Made by a program: the position numbers and the translations under genes | Shown here: positions 8,713-17,292 of the stretch, piece after piece | Position numbering within the stretch: the first letter of the stretch is position 1 | Layout: the number at the start of each line of letters is the position of its first letter | The notes under the pieces: generated by a model | What the model was told of the DNA's origin: nothing | The model's database searches: none | The model's input: only the letters and a program-made list of their open reading frames with translations | Source of the DNA: an uncultured Maribacter sp. | Lineage (GTDB): Bacteria; Bacteroidota; Bacteroidia; Flavobacteriales; Flavobacteriaceae | Reading direction: 5' to 3' | Length of the DNA: 64,000 bases | Assembly (NCBI RefSeq): GCF_947500985.1 | Contig: NZ_CANMTX010000004.1 | Location: forward strand, 124,001-188,000

Positions 8713-9816
8713 CTACCATTTTTGATTTCTAAATCCGTTTGCTTTAGCAAAGGTTATAGTGCTTCCTAGATACTCCTCTAGATTATATTTAGGTATGGGT
8801 AAAATTCTCTCTAGCTCGGTCGTGTCCCACTCACATGGCTTGGAGGTTAGGTAAGGGGTGATATGAACACCAATAGTATCATAGTAAAATTTTTCCAGTT
8901 TAGACTCAAAACCAGTTGCGGCACTTATCATATGTGGTGTAAGCTTAAAGTTTTCAAAATCTACAGTTTCTAAGATTCTAGAAACACCTCTGGTAACATG
9001 CGTTGTTTTAGAGTGTACTATATTCAATTGTTTGATAGTTGTATCAAATACTTTTACAATGACTTTGGCTGCATAATCTGTTGGGATAATGTTTAAGCCA
9101 CTATTTGAATTGGCAGTAATTCTAATTTCATCTCTTGTTGTAGTATTATGAAAGAATTTAGCGAATAGGTAAAAGACCATGTACTTAGAAATAAAGAAAC
9201 TAGGCTTGTTGCTTATATTTCCGCCCAAAACGCTAGGTCTTAAGATTTGTACAGGTATGTTTAGAGCTGCTCCAGCCTGGGTTAAAAATTGCTCTGAAGC
9301 AAACTTAGACGCCTCGTAATGGTTTCTATGTCTTTCAGGTTTCATTCGTAAATAATCGTTAGGAATGAGTCCGCCAATATCACCAGCTGAAAAAGCGGTG
9401 CTTATGTAAGTAAACTTATCAATAAATGGAGTGTAGGTTTCAAAGATAGATTTAGTGAATTCAAAATTCTCTTTAAAGATTTCAGTTTTAGCTTCTGGTC
9501 GTGTGGATAGATTTACAAAACCTGCTAAATGTATAAAATGACTGATTTTTTTGCCACTTAAAAACTGTTCTGGTTTTAATATGTCTTTAGCGGCGATGAC
9601 CACTATTTTGGCTAGAATACCCTTAAGGTTATCTTTAATAAAACTAGGTGCAAAATCACTTTCAAGCATATTAGAAATGCGCTTCTCAGGAGAAACTGTT
9701 TTCTTTTCACGAACAGGTAGATATAATTTTTCTATACTAGAAAATCGTTCTTCTATAAGAGAGAATAAAACTTGAGAACCTAAAGTTCCTGTGGCACCGG
9801 TAAGTAAAATTATCAT
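8713..9816 (-). CDS. Extended SDR oxidoreductase, thioester-reductase/male-sterility type
   Basis: A 367-residue protein with an N-terminal Rossmann motif (LLTGATGTLGSQ, residues 4-15) and the catalytic YxxxK in HYEASKFASEQ near residue 167. The region around FIHLAGFVNLSTRPE and the length fit NAD_binding_4 (male sterility / thioester reductase) domains, which reduce acyl thioesters, but there is no attached acyl-carrier or adenylation domain. Substrate cannot be told from sequence. It stands alone; upstream (9817-10048) are 232 bases with only a short TCCTTTTT/AAAAAGGA palindrome at 9868-9883. Confidence 0.8.
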   Translation of the reverse strand: MIILLTGATGTLGSQVLFSLIEERFSSIEKLYLPVREKKTVSPEKRISNMLESDFAPSFIKDNLKGILAKIVVIAAKDILKPEQFLSGKKISHFIHLAGFVNLSTRPEAKTEIFKENFEFTKSIFETYTPFIDKFTYISTAFSAGDIGGLIPNDYLRMKPERHRNHYEASKFASEQFLTQAGAALNIPVQILRPSVLGGNISNKPSFFISKYMVFYLFAKFFHNTTTRDEIRITANSNSGLNIIPTDYAAKVIVKVFDTTIKQLNIVHSKTTHVTRGVSRILETVDFENFKLTPHMISAATGFESKLEKFYYDTIGVHITPYLTSKPCEWDTTELERILPIPKYNLEEYLGSTITFAKANGFRNQKW

Positions 9817-10048
9817 GAAATATGGATTGAGGTTGCAATATCGTACTAAATAAAGAAATCTATAGTGTCCTTTTTAAAAAGGAAAAGCTTCTTATTCAGG
9901 TTTTGATTTGATGGGTATTGTAATTTATTTGTCCATCTGTTATTAGAGTTAACTTTCTGTATTTATTAAGTTAATAAGATTATTCATAAGGCTACTTTTA
10001 TAAAGGGTTAATTTATAAATTCATCAACTAATCAAAAATAAATTAAAT

Positions 10049-10633
10049 ATGAAAAAATCAATTATCTGTGTTGCAATGGCGAGTACGTTATTATTTTCTA
10101 GTTGCTTAGGTTCTTTTAGCGCGTTCAATAATTTAAAAGACTGGAACCAAGGGTTGTCTGATAGTAAGTTTGTAAATAACTTGGTATTTTGGGGCTTAAA
10201 TATAATTCCGGTTTATGGATTATTCTTTATTGGAGATGCTATTATATTTAACGTAATCGAATTTTGGGGTGGGTCTAACCCAATTGCAATGGAAGAAGGG
10301 GAGTCAGAGACTCAAATGGTAGAAAGAGACGGTAACACTTTTGAAATGACCGCTACTAAGAACAGAATGCAGGTAACCGTAGTTGACGGACCTAAAAAAG
10401 GAAAGAAAATTGATTTAGTTTATAAGCCAAGTGAAAAATCTTGGAACGCCGTAAGACCTAATGGAGAGATAATAAAATTATCATCTTTTGAAGAAGGATT
10501 TTATATCGTTTATATGCCAAACGGAAAAGAGGTTAAAATTAATCCGTTAAGCTCTAAAGAAGAAGGTTTAGCTCAAATTAAAGAGCAAACAGATTGTTAT
10601 TATTTAGAGGGTATGTTGGCAGAAAATAACTAA
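10049..10633 (+). CDS. DUF3332 family lipoprotein
   Basis: A 194-residue protein with a lipobox (FSSC, Cys at residue 19). The conserved block after the Cys, SFSAFNNLKDWNQGLSDSKFV-type, and the hydrophobic NNLVFWGLNIIPVYGLFFIGDAI are the DUF3332 signature. The C-terminal ~110 residues are a soluble beta-rich region. Function is unknown. It is a single gene that shares a bidirectional terminator with the convergent ahcY. Confidence 0.88.
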   Translation: MKKSIICVAMASTLLFSSCLGSFSAFNNLKDWNQGLSDSKFVNNLVFWGLNIIPVYGLFFIGDAIIFNVIEFWGGSNPIAMEEGESETQMVERDGNTFEMTATKNRMQVTVVDGPKKGKKIDLVYKPSEKSWNAVRPNGEIIKLSSFEEGFYIVYMPNGKEVKINPLSSKEEGLAQIKEQTDCYYLEGMLAENN

Positions 10634-10655
10634 TCTGAAGAAAGTATAAAGTAAA

Positions 10656-10688
10656 AAAAAGGTCCTGATGAAAATCAGGACCTTTTTA
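10656..10688 (+). terminator. Bidirectional terminator between DUF3332 gene and ahcY
   Basis: A stem AAAAGGTCCTGAT / ATCAGGACCTTTT with a GAAA-type loop, flanked by A and T runs on both sides, so it can act for both converging genes. Confidence 0.88.
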
Positions 10689-10706
10689 GTTTCTAAAACT
10701 AATGTT

Positions 10707-12023
10707 TTAGTATCTGTAGTATTCAGGTTTGAAAGGACCTTCAACTGTAACACCGATATAATCGGCTTGGTAATCTTTCAACTCTGTTAGCTCAGCTCCT
10801 AAACGAGATAAGTGAAGTTTTGCAACCTTCTCATCTAAATGCTTAGGTAACATATAAACATCATTCTCGTAATTAGCACTATTTTTCCAAAGCTCGATTT
10901 GAGCTAATGTTTGGTTGGTAAATGAATTACTCATTACAAAGCTAGGGTGTCCGGTTGCGCAACCTAAGTTTACTAATCTACCTTCAGCCAAAATAATTAA
11001 ATCTTTACCATTAATAGTATATTTATCTACTTGTGGTTTAATTTCATCTTTAGTGTTACCATGGTTTTTGTTCAACCATGCCATGTCAATTTCATTATCA
11101 AAATGACCAATGTTACAAACTATAGCTTTATCCTTCAGCGCTTCAAAATGTTCTGCTCTGATAATATCTTTGTTTCCGGTAGTGGTAATAACAATATCAG
11201 CTTTACCAATAACAGTTTCTAATTTCTTTACTTCAAATCCGTCCATGCAAGCTTGTAATGCACAAATTGGATCAATTTCAGTAACAGTAACTATAGAACC
11301 TGCACCTTTAAAAGAAGCTGCGGTACCTTTACCAACATCACCGTAACCAGCAACAACAACTTTTTTTCCGGCAAGCATTGTATCTGTAGCTCTACGAATA
11401 GCATCTACGGCACTTTCGCGACATCCGTATTTGTTGTCGAATTTCGATTTAGTAACTGAATCATTAACGTTTATAGCAGGCATTGGTAAAGTTCCTTTCT
11501 TTACACGCTCATATAAACGGTGAACACCTGTGGTAGTTTCTTCTGAAAGACCTTTGATTTCTCCGGCCATTTCTGGGTACTTATCCAATACCATGTTGGT
11601 AAGATCACCACCATCATCTAAGATCATGTTCAATGGTTTTCTGTCTTCACCAAAGAATAATGTTTGTTCAATACACCAATCAAACTCCTCTTCATTCATT
11701 CCTTTCCAAGCGTAAACAGGTACTCCTGTTGCTGCAATAGCTGCTGCGGCTTGATCTTGTGTAGAAAATATATTACATGAACTCCAAGTAACATCTGCGC
11801 CAAGAGCGGTCAATGTTTCAATAAGTACAGCAGTTTGTATCGTCATATGAAGACAACCTGCAATACGAGCTCCCTTTAAAGGCTGCTCATCTTTATATTC
11901 TTCTCTTAGTGCCATTAAACCTGGCATTTCAGCTTCTGCTAATTCGATTTCTTTTCTTCCCCAATCAGCAAGGGATATATCCTTAACCTTATAAGGCACA
12001 TACGGAATAGTTTTCGTGCTCAT
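10707..12023 (-). CDS. ahcY: Adenosylhomocysteinase
   Basis: A 438-residue cytoplasmic NAD-dependent enzyme that splits S-adenosyl-L-homocysteine into adenosine and homocysteine, closing the methylation cycle. Landmarks are the N-terminal [13 protein letters not shown], the NAD-binding [18 protein letters not shown] loop near residue 225-245, and the C-terminal [10 protein letters not shown] with the Lys-Tyr pair that contacts NAD across the tetramer. Length is normal for the family. A TAnnTTTG promoter lies 55 bases upstream in the region shared with the divergent phosphopantetheinyl transferase gene. Confidence 0.98.
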   Translation of the reverse strand: MSTKTIPYVPYKVKDISLADWGRKEIELAEAEMPGLMALREEYKDEQPLKGARIAGCLHMTIQTAVLIETLTALGADVTWSSCNIFSTQDQAAAAIAATGVPVYAWKGMNEEEFDWCIEQTLFFGEDRKPLNMILDDGGDLTNMVLDKYPEMAGEIKGLSEETTTGVHRLYERVKKGTLPMPAINVNDSVTKSKFDNKYGCRESAVDAIRRATDTMLAGKKVVVAGYGDVGKGTAASFKGAGSIVTVTEIDPICALQACMDGFEVKKLETVIGKADIVITTTGNKDIIRAEHFEALKDKAIVCNIGHFDNEIDMAWLNKNHGNTKDEIKPQVDKYTINGKDLIILAEGRLVNLGCATGHPSFVMSNSFTNQTLAQIELWKNSANYENDVYMLPKHLDEKVAKLHLSRLGAELTELKDYQADYIGVTVEGPFKPEYYRY

Positions 12024-12077
12024 ATCTTTATTATTTTATACTTTCGTTAATCTGTGTACAGCAATTTTTAATTCGTG

Positions 12078-12085
12078 CAAAGGTA
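12078..12085 (-). promoter_or_regulatory. Promoter -7 box of ahcY
   Basis: Read on the minus strand the bases are TACCTTTG, a perfect TAnnTTTG box, 55 bases before the ahcY ATG. No clear TTG -33 box is seen at the usual distance. Confidence 0.55.
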
Positions 12086-12105
12086 CGAATAACACTAAGA
12101 ATCTC

Positions 12106-12744
12106 ATGCCGCTTTACAAAACTATAACAGTAAATGAAGAAACCTCCTTAGCAATTTGGAAGGTTGAAGAGACAGAAGAAAACCTTTGGACAGGTATTGA
12201 GCTCACGCCCTATTGTCAAAATCGATTTGACGGAATGAAATCTGAACTTCATCGTAAAGCGTTCTTGAGTATTAGGCACTTACTTTCAAAATATGACTAT
12301 ACAGATGCCGATTTAATCTATGATGAAAACGGGAAGCCCCATTTAAAAGATGGCAAATTTATATCGATTACGCATTCTCATAATTTTACGGGTATAATTA
12401 TTAGTTCAGCTGAACATGTAGGTATCGATATTGAAATGCAGCGTGACAAAATTTTGAGAATAGCACATAAATTCACCCCTTTTGAGGAGTATAAAACGTT
12501 AGCAAATACTGCGGCAGTGGTTAGAAAGTTGACTATTGTATGGGGAGCTAAAGAATCGCTTTATAAAATATATGGTCATAGAGGGGTAAGTTTTTTACAT
12601 CACATAAATGTGCAAGATTTTAAATTTGATGACCACAAAACAACGGCACAGATTATTTTCGAAGGAAATTTATCTAACTATAAAATTAGATTTCTAGAAT
12701 TTGAAGAATTTACCTGCGTTTATGCCACTAGAGATAAAGAATAG
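12106..12744 (+). CDS. 4'-phosphopantetheinyl transferase superfamily protein
   Basis: A 212-residue protein; the frame is open from 12016, but those codons overlap the divergent ahcY promoter, so I start at the ATG at 12106 (MPLYKTITV). The magnesium-binding motif GIDIEMQRDK (about residue 107) and the WGAKESLYKIYG motif (about 148-159) are the two signatures of Sfp-type transferases, which move 4'-phosphopantetheine from CoA to carrier proteins. No carrier protein or NRPS/PKS gene is nearby. It may be the first gene of the operon that continues with the YkoF-like gene 26 bases downstream. Confidence 0.88.
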   Translation: MPLYKTITVNEETSLAIWKVEETEENLWTGIELTPYCQNRFDGMKSELHRKAFLSIRHLLSKYDYTDADLIYDENGKPHLKDGKFISITHSHNFTGIIISSAEHVGIDIEMQRDKILRIAHKFTPFEEYKTLANTAAVVRKLTIVWGAKESLYKIYGHRGVSFLHHINVQDFKFDDHKTTAQIIFEGNLSNYKIRFLEFEEFTCVYATRDKE

Positions 12745-12770
12745 AATAAATTAATTATAGCATACTATAT

Positions 12771-13031
12771 ATGGATATATCAGTAGAATTGACCTTTTCA
12801 CCATTGCAGGACGATTTTGAACAGCACATTATAAATTTTATAAAAAAACTGCGAGAATGTGGGTTGACCGTACTTGAGAATCCGTTGAGTACTCAGGTTT
12901 ATGGTTCTTATGATGAAGTAATGAAAGTGTTGAATACCGAAATTAAAACAGCATTTGAATTGATGGACCGCGGACTCTTATTCATGAAAATAGTTAAATC
13001 TGATAGAAGCGACTATGAGCCCCATTTTTGA
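12771..13031 (+). CDS. YkoF/MTH1187-like thiamine- or HMP-binding protein
   Basis: An 86-residue single-domain protein with an alpha-beta ferredoxin-like fold. MDISVELTFSPLQDDFEQHI, the LSTQVYGSYDEVM segment and the final helix-strand match half of the B. subtilis YkoF protein, which binds thiamine and hydroxymethylpyrimidine (HMP). Its 3' end overlaps the PnuC-type transporter gene by 17 bases, suggesting translational coupling and a shared vitamin substrate. Binding of thiamine itself is an inference from family and context. Confidence 0.78.
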   Translation: MDISVELTFSPLQDDFEQHIINFIKKLRECGLTVLENPLSTQVYGSYDEVMKVLNTEIKTAFELMDRGLLFMKIVKSDRSDYEPHF

Positions 13032-13647
13032 TTATCTCTTTGGTCAATATTCCGATTATGATACACTAGATATTATTCTTGAAATTGTAGCGGTCATTTT
13101 TGGATTACTTTCAGTATGGTTCTCTAAACAGAATAAGATTCTAGTTTACCCTACAGGGTTAATCAGTACCTCAATATTTGTTTACCTACTTTTAAAGTGG
13201 GGTTTATTGGGCGATATGATGATCAATGCCTACTATTTTATAATGAGTTTGTATGGTTGGTATATATGGACAAGAAAAGTAGATGCAGAACATTACACGC
13301 CAATTACAAGAGTAACCAAAAAGGAAAATATCACCTCGGTTATCATTTTTATAAGTACCATCATTTTTGTTTTTACCGTGTATCAAGTTTTTGATAAATG
13401 GAATAGTTGGACTGCTTATGTTGATACCATAACAACAGCTATATTTTTTGTGGGTATGTGGTTGATGGCCAAAAGGAAAGTAGAAAATTGGATATATTGG
13501 ATCATTGGGGATCTAATATCGATTCCGTTATACTTTTATAAAGGATTTACGTTTACTAGTATACAATATCTCATTTTTACAATATTGGCCTTTTACGGTT
13601 ACAATGCATGGAAGAAAAATACAGACAAGAAGCTTCAGATGTCCTAA
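13015..13647 (+). CDS. PnuC-family vitamin transporter
   Basis: A 210-residue integral membrane protein with about seven helices. The PnuC core is recognisable: VWFSKQNKILVYPTGLIS, YYFIMSLYGWYIW (the tryptophan-rich substrate pocket) and a second WIIGDLISIPLYFYK. PnuC proteins facilitate uptake of nicotinamide riboside (PnuC), thiamine (PnuT) or riboflavin (PnuX). The overlapping upstream YkoF-like gene argues for thiamine; the overlapping NadR-like kinase gene downstream (40 bases) argues for a phosphorylated-trapping mechanism and is equally consistent with nicotinamide riboside. I therefore give no pnuC/pnuT symbol. Confidence 0.9.
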   Translation: MSPIFDYLFGQYSDYDTLDIILEIVAVIFGLLSVWFSKQNKILVYPTGLISTSIFVYLLLKWGLLGDMMINAYYFIMSLYGWYIWTRKVDAEHYTPITRVTKKENITSVIIFISTIIFVFTVYQVFDKWNSWTAYVDTITTAIFFVGMWLMAKRKVENWIYWIIGDLISIPLYFYKGFTFTSIQYLIFTILAFYGYNAWKKNTDKKLQMS

Positions 13648-14171
13648 AGGTGGTTCTTTTTGGTCCAGAATCTACAGGCAAGACAACCTTATCAGAACAA
13701 TTGGCAAGGCACTACCATACTGTTTGGGTGCCAGAATATGCCAGAGATTATCTACAAGATAAATGGAACAATCAACGTAAAACGTGCGAGCCTCACGATT
13801 TGTTGCCTATTGCCGAAGGGCAAATGGCATTAGAGAACAAGTTGGCAAAAAAGGCTACCGATATTCTCATATGCGATACTGATCTCCTTGAAACCAAAGT
13901 ATATTCAGAAGCATATTATATAGGTGATTGTGATCCTGTTTTAGAAAAGTATGCCTTAGAGAATACCTATGACCTATATCTTTTAACTTACATCGACATA
14001 CCGTGGGAGGCTGATGATTTAAGAGATAAACCAAATGAAAGGGAAGAAATGTTCAATTATTTTAAAGATACTTTAGAAAAATACGGCAAAAATTTTATTA
14101 TCTTGAAGGGGAACAAAAAACAACGTTTAAAAAAAGCCATTAACCATATAGATACCTTATTACATAAATGA
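13608..14171 (+). CDS. NadR-like P-loop kinase (ribosylnicotinamide kinase type)
   Basis: A 187-residue AAA_28/NadR-type kinase. The Walker A loop is GPESTGKTTLSEQL (about residues 19-32); WVPEYARDYLQ and CDTDLLETKVYSEAYYG-like segments (about 95-108) are the nucleoside-binding and Walker B regions typical of the NadR kinase domain. It lacks the adenylyltransferase domain of full NadR. It would phosphorylate a vitamin nucleoside brought in by the PnuC-type transporter. It overlaps that gene by 40 bases and the next gene by 4. Confidence 0.85.
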   Translation: MEEKYRQEASDVLKVVLFGPESTGKTTLSEQLARHYHTVWVPEYARDYLQDKWNNQRKTCEPHDLLPIAEGQMALENKLAKKATDILICDTDLLETKVYSEAYYIGDCDPVLEKYALENTYDLYLLTYIDIPWEADDLRDKPNEREEMFNYFKDTLEKYGKNFIILKGNKKQRLKKAINHIDTLLHK

Positions 14172-15706
14172 TTGAACTTACAGATAAAGACATTAAGCAA
14201 TTAGCAGAAAAAGGAATTTCAAAAGAAACTATGTTGAGTCATATCAACACCTTTAAAGAAGGTATTCCTTTTGTAAAATTAGAGAATGCAGCCGTAATAG
14301 GTAATGGTATTCTAAAATTCTCTGATGCAGAAGAGAAAAAGCTCATAGCATTTTATGATTCGAAATTAAAAGACCTTGATATATTAAAGTTTGTACCGGC
14401 TTCTGGTGCAGCTTCAAGAATGTTTAAAGCTTTATTTAGTTTTTTAGGTACTTATAACCCTGCTGAGGAAACTTTAGAAGCTTATTTGACTAGAACTAAT
14501 GATAAAGATATTAAGAAGTTCTCAGAAGGTTTAGAGCGTTTTCCATTTTACAAAAAGGTGATGGACAGGTTAAATTTAAAATCTGATGCTCAAGGAGAAA
14601 AGGTTTTTAGTTTTATTGCTGATCTATTAGGCGAGAATGCATTGAATTACGGTTTTTTTCCGAAGGGATTATTGCCATTTCATAAGTACGAATCTTCTGC
14701 AGCTACACCATTTGAAGAACATTTAAAAGAAGGTGCATTATATGCAGGTTCTAACGAAAAGGCAAATTTGCATTTTACGATTTCAGAACAGCATGAAGAA
14801 ATGTTTGGCGAAGAGTTTAAAGCTTCTGGACCAAAAGTTTCAGCAGATACAGGTATTACCTATAATGTAGATTATTCTTTTCAAAAACCTTCTACTGATA
14901 CCTTGGCTGTAGATATGGACAATAACCCATTTAGAAATGAAGATGGCTCTGTGTTGTTTAGACCAGGTGGTCATGGTGCATTGATCCAGAATTTAAATGA
15001 GCAAGATGCCGATGTTATTTTTATAAAGAATATTGATAACGTTGCCGTAATGAAAGATGCCAAGGCAGTTGCCGATAGTAAAAAGGTTTTGGCAGGTGTA
15101 CTTTTAAAAGAGCAAGAAAAAGCATTTGAATATGCAGCATTACTTGATAGCGGTAACGTAGATGATGCACAACTAGAAGAAATTAAAAATTTCTTGGGTA
15201 CTAACTTAAATGTGCGTTTTACAGATGATTTTGATTCAAAATCTGATAACGATAAAATTGAAATATTAAAGGATAAGATTAACAGACCTATTCGTATTTG
15301 CGGTATGGTTAAAAATGAAGGTGAGCCAGGTGGTGGTCCTTTTTGGGTAACTAATGGTAAAGGCGAAGTTTCTTTACAGATTATAGAGTCTGCCCAAATA
15401 GATATGGATAATAGTCAACAGGCAGATCTTCTTAAGAACTCTACCCATTTTAATCCGGTAGATTTGGTTTGTGCTGTTCGTAATTATAAAGGTGAGAAAT
15501 TCGACCTATTAAAGTTTGTAGACGAAAAGCAAGGTTTTATAACAGGTAAAACTAAAGATGGCAAAGAACTAAAGGCATTAGAGCTTCCGGGATTATGGAA
15601 CGGGGCTATGGCATTTTGGAATACGATTTTTGTAGAAGTGCCATTAGTGACCTTTAATCCTGTAAAAAGTGTGGTAGATCTTTTAAAAGATTCGCATCAA
15701 GCTTAA
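14168..15706 (+). CDS. DUF4301 family protein
   Basis: A 512-residue soluble protein. Conserved features of the DUF4301 family seen here are KFVPASGAASRMFKAL (near residue 76-91), a LPFHKY motif, the block VLFRPGGHGALIQNLNE and GEPGGGPFWV near residue 385. The phosphate-loop-like SGAASRMFK and RPGGHGALI suggest a nucleotidyltransferase-like fold, but no activity is established. Its start codon overlaps the NadR-like gene stop (ATGA), so it belongs to the same operon and may share its vitamin or nucleotide role. A terminator follows at 15731. Confidence 0.83.
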   Translation: MIELTDKDIKQLAEKGISKETMLSHINTFKEGIPFVKLENAAVIGNGILKFSDAEEKKLIAFYDSKLKDLDILKFVPASGAASRMFKALFSFLGTYNPAEETLEAYLTRTNDKDIKKFSEGLERFPFYKKVMDRLNLKSDAQGEKVFSFIADLLGENALNYGFFPKGLLPFHKYESSAATPFEEHLKEGALYAGSNEKANLHFTISEQHEEMFGEEFKASGPKVSADTGITYNVDYSFQKPSTDTLAVDMDNNPFRNEDGSVLFRPGGHGALIQNLNEQDADVIFIKNIDNVAVMKDAKAVADSKKVLAGVLLKEQEKAFEYAALLDSGNVDDAQLEEIKNFLGTNLNVRFTDDFDSKSDNDKIEILKDKINRPIRICGMVKNEGEPGGGPFWVTNGKGEVSLQIIESAQIDMDNSQQADLLKNSTHFNPVDLVCAVRNYKGEKFDLLKFVDEKQGFITGKTKDGKELKALELPGLWNGAMAFWNTIFVEVPLVTFNPVKSVVDLLKDSHQA

Positions 15707-15730
15707 GTCAAAACTTATATTATAGTATAA

Positions 15731-15760
15731 AAAAGTGTGTAGTTTCTACACACTTTTTCT
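15731..15760 (+). terminator. Terminator of the PPTase-YkoF-PnuC-NadR-DUF4301 operon
   Basis: AAAAGTGTGTAG / CTACACACTTTT stem with a three-base loop followed by T residues, 25 bases after the DUF4301 stop. Confidence 0.88.
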
Positions 15761-15858
15761 ATTTACACACATTTTTACCCAACAGCATCTAAGTAATTAT
15801 TTAAGTTAAACAACTGAAAATCAATTATATTAAAATATATAAGGTGTTATATTTCGTA

Positions 15859-15875
15859 TTGGCACAATTATTCTA
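15859..15875 (+). promoter_or_regulatory. Candidate sigma-54 promoter of the first PepSY-like gene
   Basis: TTGGCAC at 15859-15865 matches the -24 element exactly; five bases later (15871-15875) stands TTCTA against the -12 consensus TTGCW. The GG and the -12 position are 12 bases apart, as required. The site is 40 bases before the ATG at 15915. A sigma-54 activator gene lies 2 kb downstream. Confidence 0.5.
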
Positions 15876-15914
15876 ATATACCTTTCAAGAGAGTTTAATT
15901 TAAATATAAGAAAG

Positions 15915-16217
15915 ATGAAAAAATTAGTATTTGCCACAGCTTTAGCCATAGGTAGTTTAACAATAGGTACTGCCGCAACTCCAATTATATTTCATGATGG
16001 TATTATGGAAGAAGTCTTTTTGCAAGACTATACAGAGGTAGCTGCTTCTGATTTACCTACACCAATTGTAAATGCATTAGCAACCGATTATGAAGGTGCA
16101 ATGTTGAGTAAAGCATACGTTGATGATGAAAATAATTATAAATTAGAAATTACTTCACAAGATGGAACGTCTAGTGTGCTTTATGCTGACGCAGAGGGTA
16201 ACTGGTTAGAAATGTAA
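15915..16217 (+). CDS. Small secreted PepSY-like protein, copy 1
   Basis: A 100-residue protein with a signal peptide (residues 1 to about 22, MKKLVFATALAIGSLTIGTA). The mature part has the small PepSY-like / BLIP-like layout: a helix (SDLPTPIVNALATDYEGAML), then SKAYVDDENNYKLEI, a DGTSSVLYADAEGN hairpin and a terminal GNWLEM. It is homologous to the next two genes. Such proteins are periplasmic or surface-located and of uncertain role, sometimes thought to act as peptidase inhibitors or sensors. It has its own sigma-54-like promoter and its own terminator. Confidence 0.82.
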   Translation: MKKLVFATALAIGSLTIGTAATPIIFHDGIMEEVFLQDYTEVAASDLPTPIVNALATDYEGAMLSKAYVDDENNYKLEITSQDGTSSVLYADAEGNWLEM

Positions 16218-16245
16218 TATTTAGTAGTTTGAATTAGTTGTTTGT

Positions 16246-16273
16246 AAAAAGCTGCCTAGGCAGCTTTTTTGTG
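16246..16273 (+). terminator. Terminator after PepSY-like copy 1
   Basis: Perfect stem AAAAAGCTGCC / GGCAGCTTTTT with a two-base centre and T run. Confidence 0.9.
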
Positions 16274-16370
16274 TTTTAAATTTTAAAATTTAATTAACTG
16301 ATAATCCATATGTAAGATTACTCCGTAAGTATTTTAAGATTTAGAGTTATTAACGATTAAAATTATTAGC

Positions 16371-16676
16371 ATGAAAAATTACGCATTACTAGTATTCTTG
16401 ACTTTCGGAATCATGTTTAACGCAGCAGCAAAAACTAGTTCAGATATAATTGAAACAGCAATTATAGTTAAAATAGCCGATGAATACGTGAAAATTAAAT
16501 CGAGCGAATTAACACCACCGGTTATCGAAGAAATATTAAAACAGTACCCAACCTCTAAACTTGGTGGAGCTTTTAAAAATGATAAAGGAGAATTCAAATT
16601 AATAATGGTGCTTAAAAGCGGTACAAGAAAGACCGTATATATAGACCAGCACGGTAATTGGATCAACAAGAGATAG
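16371..16676 (+). CDS. Small secreted PepSY-like protein, copy 2
   Basis: A 101-residue paralog of its neighbours with a signal peptide (MKNYALLVFLTFGIMFNAAA, residues 1-20). The mature sequence keeps the same plan: SSELTPPVIEEILKQYPTSKL helix, AFKNDKGEFKLIMVL strand, SGTRKTVYIDQHGNWINKR end. It is basic near the C-terminus, whereas copies 1 and 3 are acidic, so it may have another partner or subcellular fate. I found no sigma-54-like element in its 5' region (16274-16370), where copies 1 and 3 have one. A terminator follows. Confidence 0.8.
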   Translation: MKNYALLVFLTFGIMFNAAAKTSSDIIETAIIVKIADEYVKIKSSELTPPVIEEILKQYPTSKLGGAFKNDKGEFKLIMVLKSGTRKTVYIDQHGNWINKR

Positions 16677-16696
16677 TATATTTTACAGACAGAAAT

Positions 16697-16728
16697 AAAA
16701 AAAAACTGCTAAATGCGGTTTTTTTTTA
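16697..16728 (+). terminator. Terminator after PepSY-like copy 2
   Basis: Short stem AAACTGC / GCGGTTT (one G-T pair) with loop TAAAT, an A run before it and nine T after. Confidence 0.78.
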
Positions 16729-17230
16729 TTTAAAATGTGACCTATCAGAAAATGTTGTGTCTAAATAAGTGAAGCAAGTTATGAAACAATGGTCACATTA
16801 GTATTTATTTTAGTCTTAAGCACAGTTTTGATTTTTTCAATAGGTGTCATATCAAAATTATGTTTGGAGAAATAAATAATAAAATTTCACTTTCGCGTAA
16901 ACACTAACCGTTAACTATGAAGGTGCCACCAGATAATTGTATTTGAAATAATCCCCCGGATTAGCATTGCCAATTTTAGTTGTTGTTGAATTGATTGAGG
17001 TGTTAATTTAAAATTTTAAGACAAGAGTTTGATAGGTGGTTTGAGGGGGGCTGCAATTTGCAGCTCCTTTTTTTTATATTCAATTGAGTTCTAAGGTCAT
17101 TTTTCAGTGATTAGTTTATTGAGTAAAATTTACACATTGGTGTGCATCAAGAACAACTTTACTCAGCTATCTAAAAGATTTTTAAATCATAATTGCCTGA
17201 TAATCAGATATAATAATGTAATCTCTTTTT
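16729..17230 (+). other. Intergenic stretch with an orphan terminator and one tiny hydrophobic ORF
   Basis: About 500 bases between PepSY-like copies 2 and 3 have no ordinary gene. They hold a 28-codon ORF at 16789-16875 (MVTLVFILVLSTVLIFSIGV..., one hydrophobic helix and a LEK tail) and a strong hairpin with eight T at 17045-17078. A terminator with no gene in front implies a transcript here: a small RNA, a microprotein mRNA, or decayed remains of a fourth paralog. I see no recognisable PepSY-like remnant. Confidence 0.4.
17045..17078 (+). terminator. Orphan intrinsic terminator
   Basis: GGGGCTGCAA / TTGCAGCTCC stem (one G-T pair) followed by eight T. The nearest annotated upstream gene ends 370 bases earlier and already has its own terminator. 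Confidence 0.8.
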
Positions 17231-17247
17231 ATGGCACTCTTTTTTCT
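17231..17247 (+). promoter_or_regulatory. Candidate sigma-54 promoter of PepSY-like copy 3
   Basis: ATGGCAC at 17231-17237 fits the -24 element and TTTCT at 17243-17247 the -12 element (consensus TTGCW), with correct 12-base phasing. It is 46 bases before the ATG at 17293. The -12 box is weaker than the -24 box. Confidence 0.42.
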
Positions 17248-17292
17248 TTGTTAATAGTATTGATATGTATTATTAACTTAAATATAGAAAAT

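Noticed and set aside
9868-9883. Small palindrome TCCTTTTT/AAAAAGGA upstream of the SDR gene
   Set aside because: A short, low-complexity palindrome expected by chance in AT-rich DNA; no support as operator or terminator.
16379-16669. Antisense ORF of 96 codons over PepSY-like copy 2, and similar ones over copy 3
   Set aside because: Length and frame follow the codon use of the real genes; no signal peptide and no conserved pattern, while the plus-strand genes have both.
16919-16945. A minus-strand GTGGCAC sequence that resembles a sigma-54 -24 box
   Set aside because: The -12 position reads TAGTT with poor match and no gene follows on the minus strand within the region.
17107-17292. N-terminal extension of PepSY-like copy 3
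   Set aside because: It would put 62 residues before a perfect signal peptide and would run through the candidate promoter.
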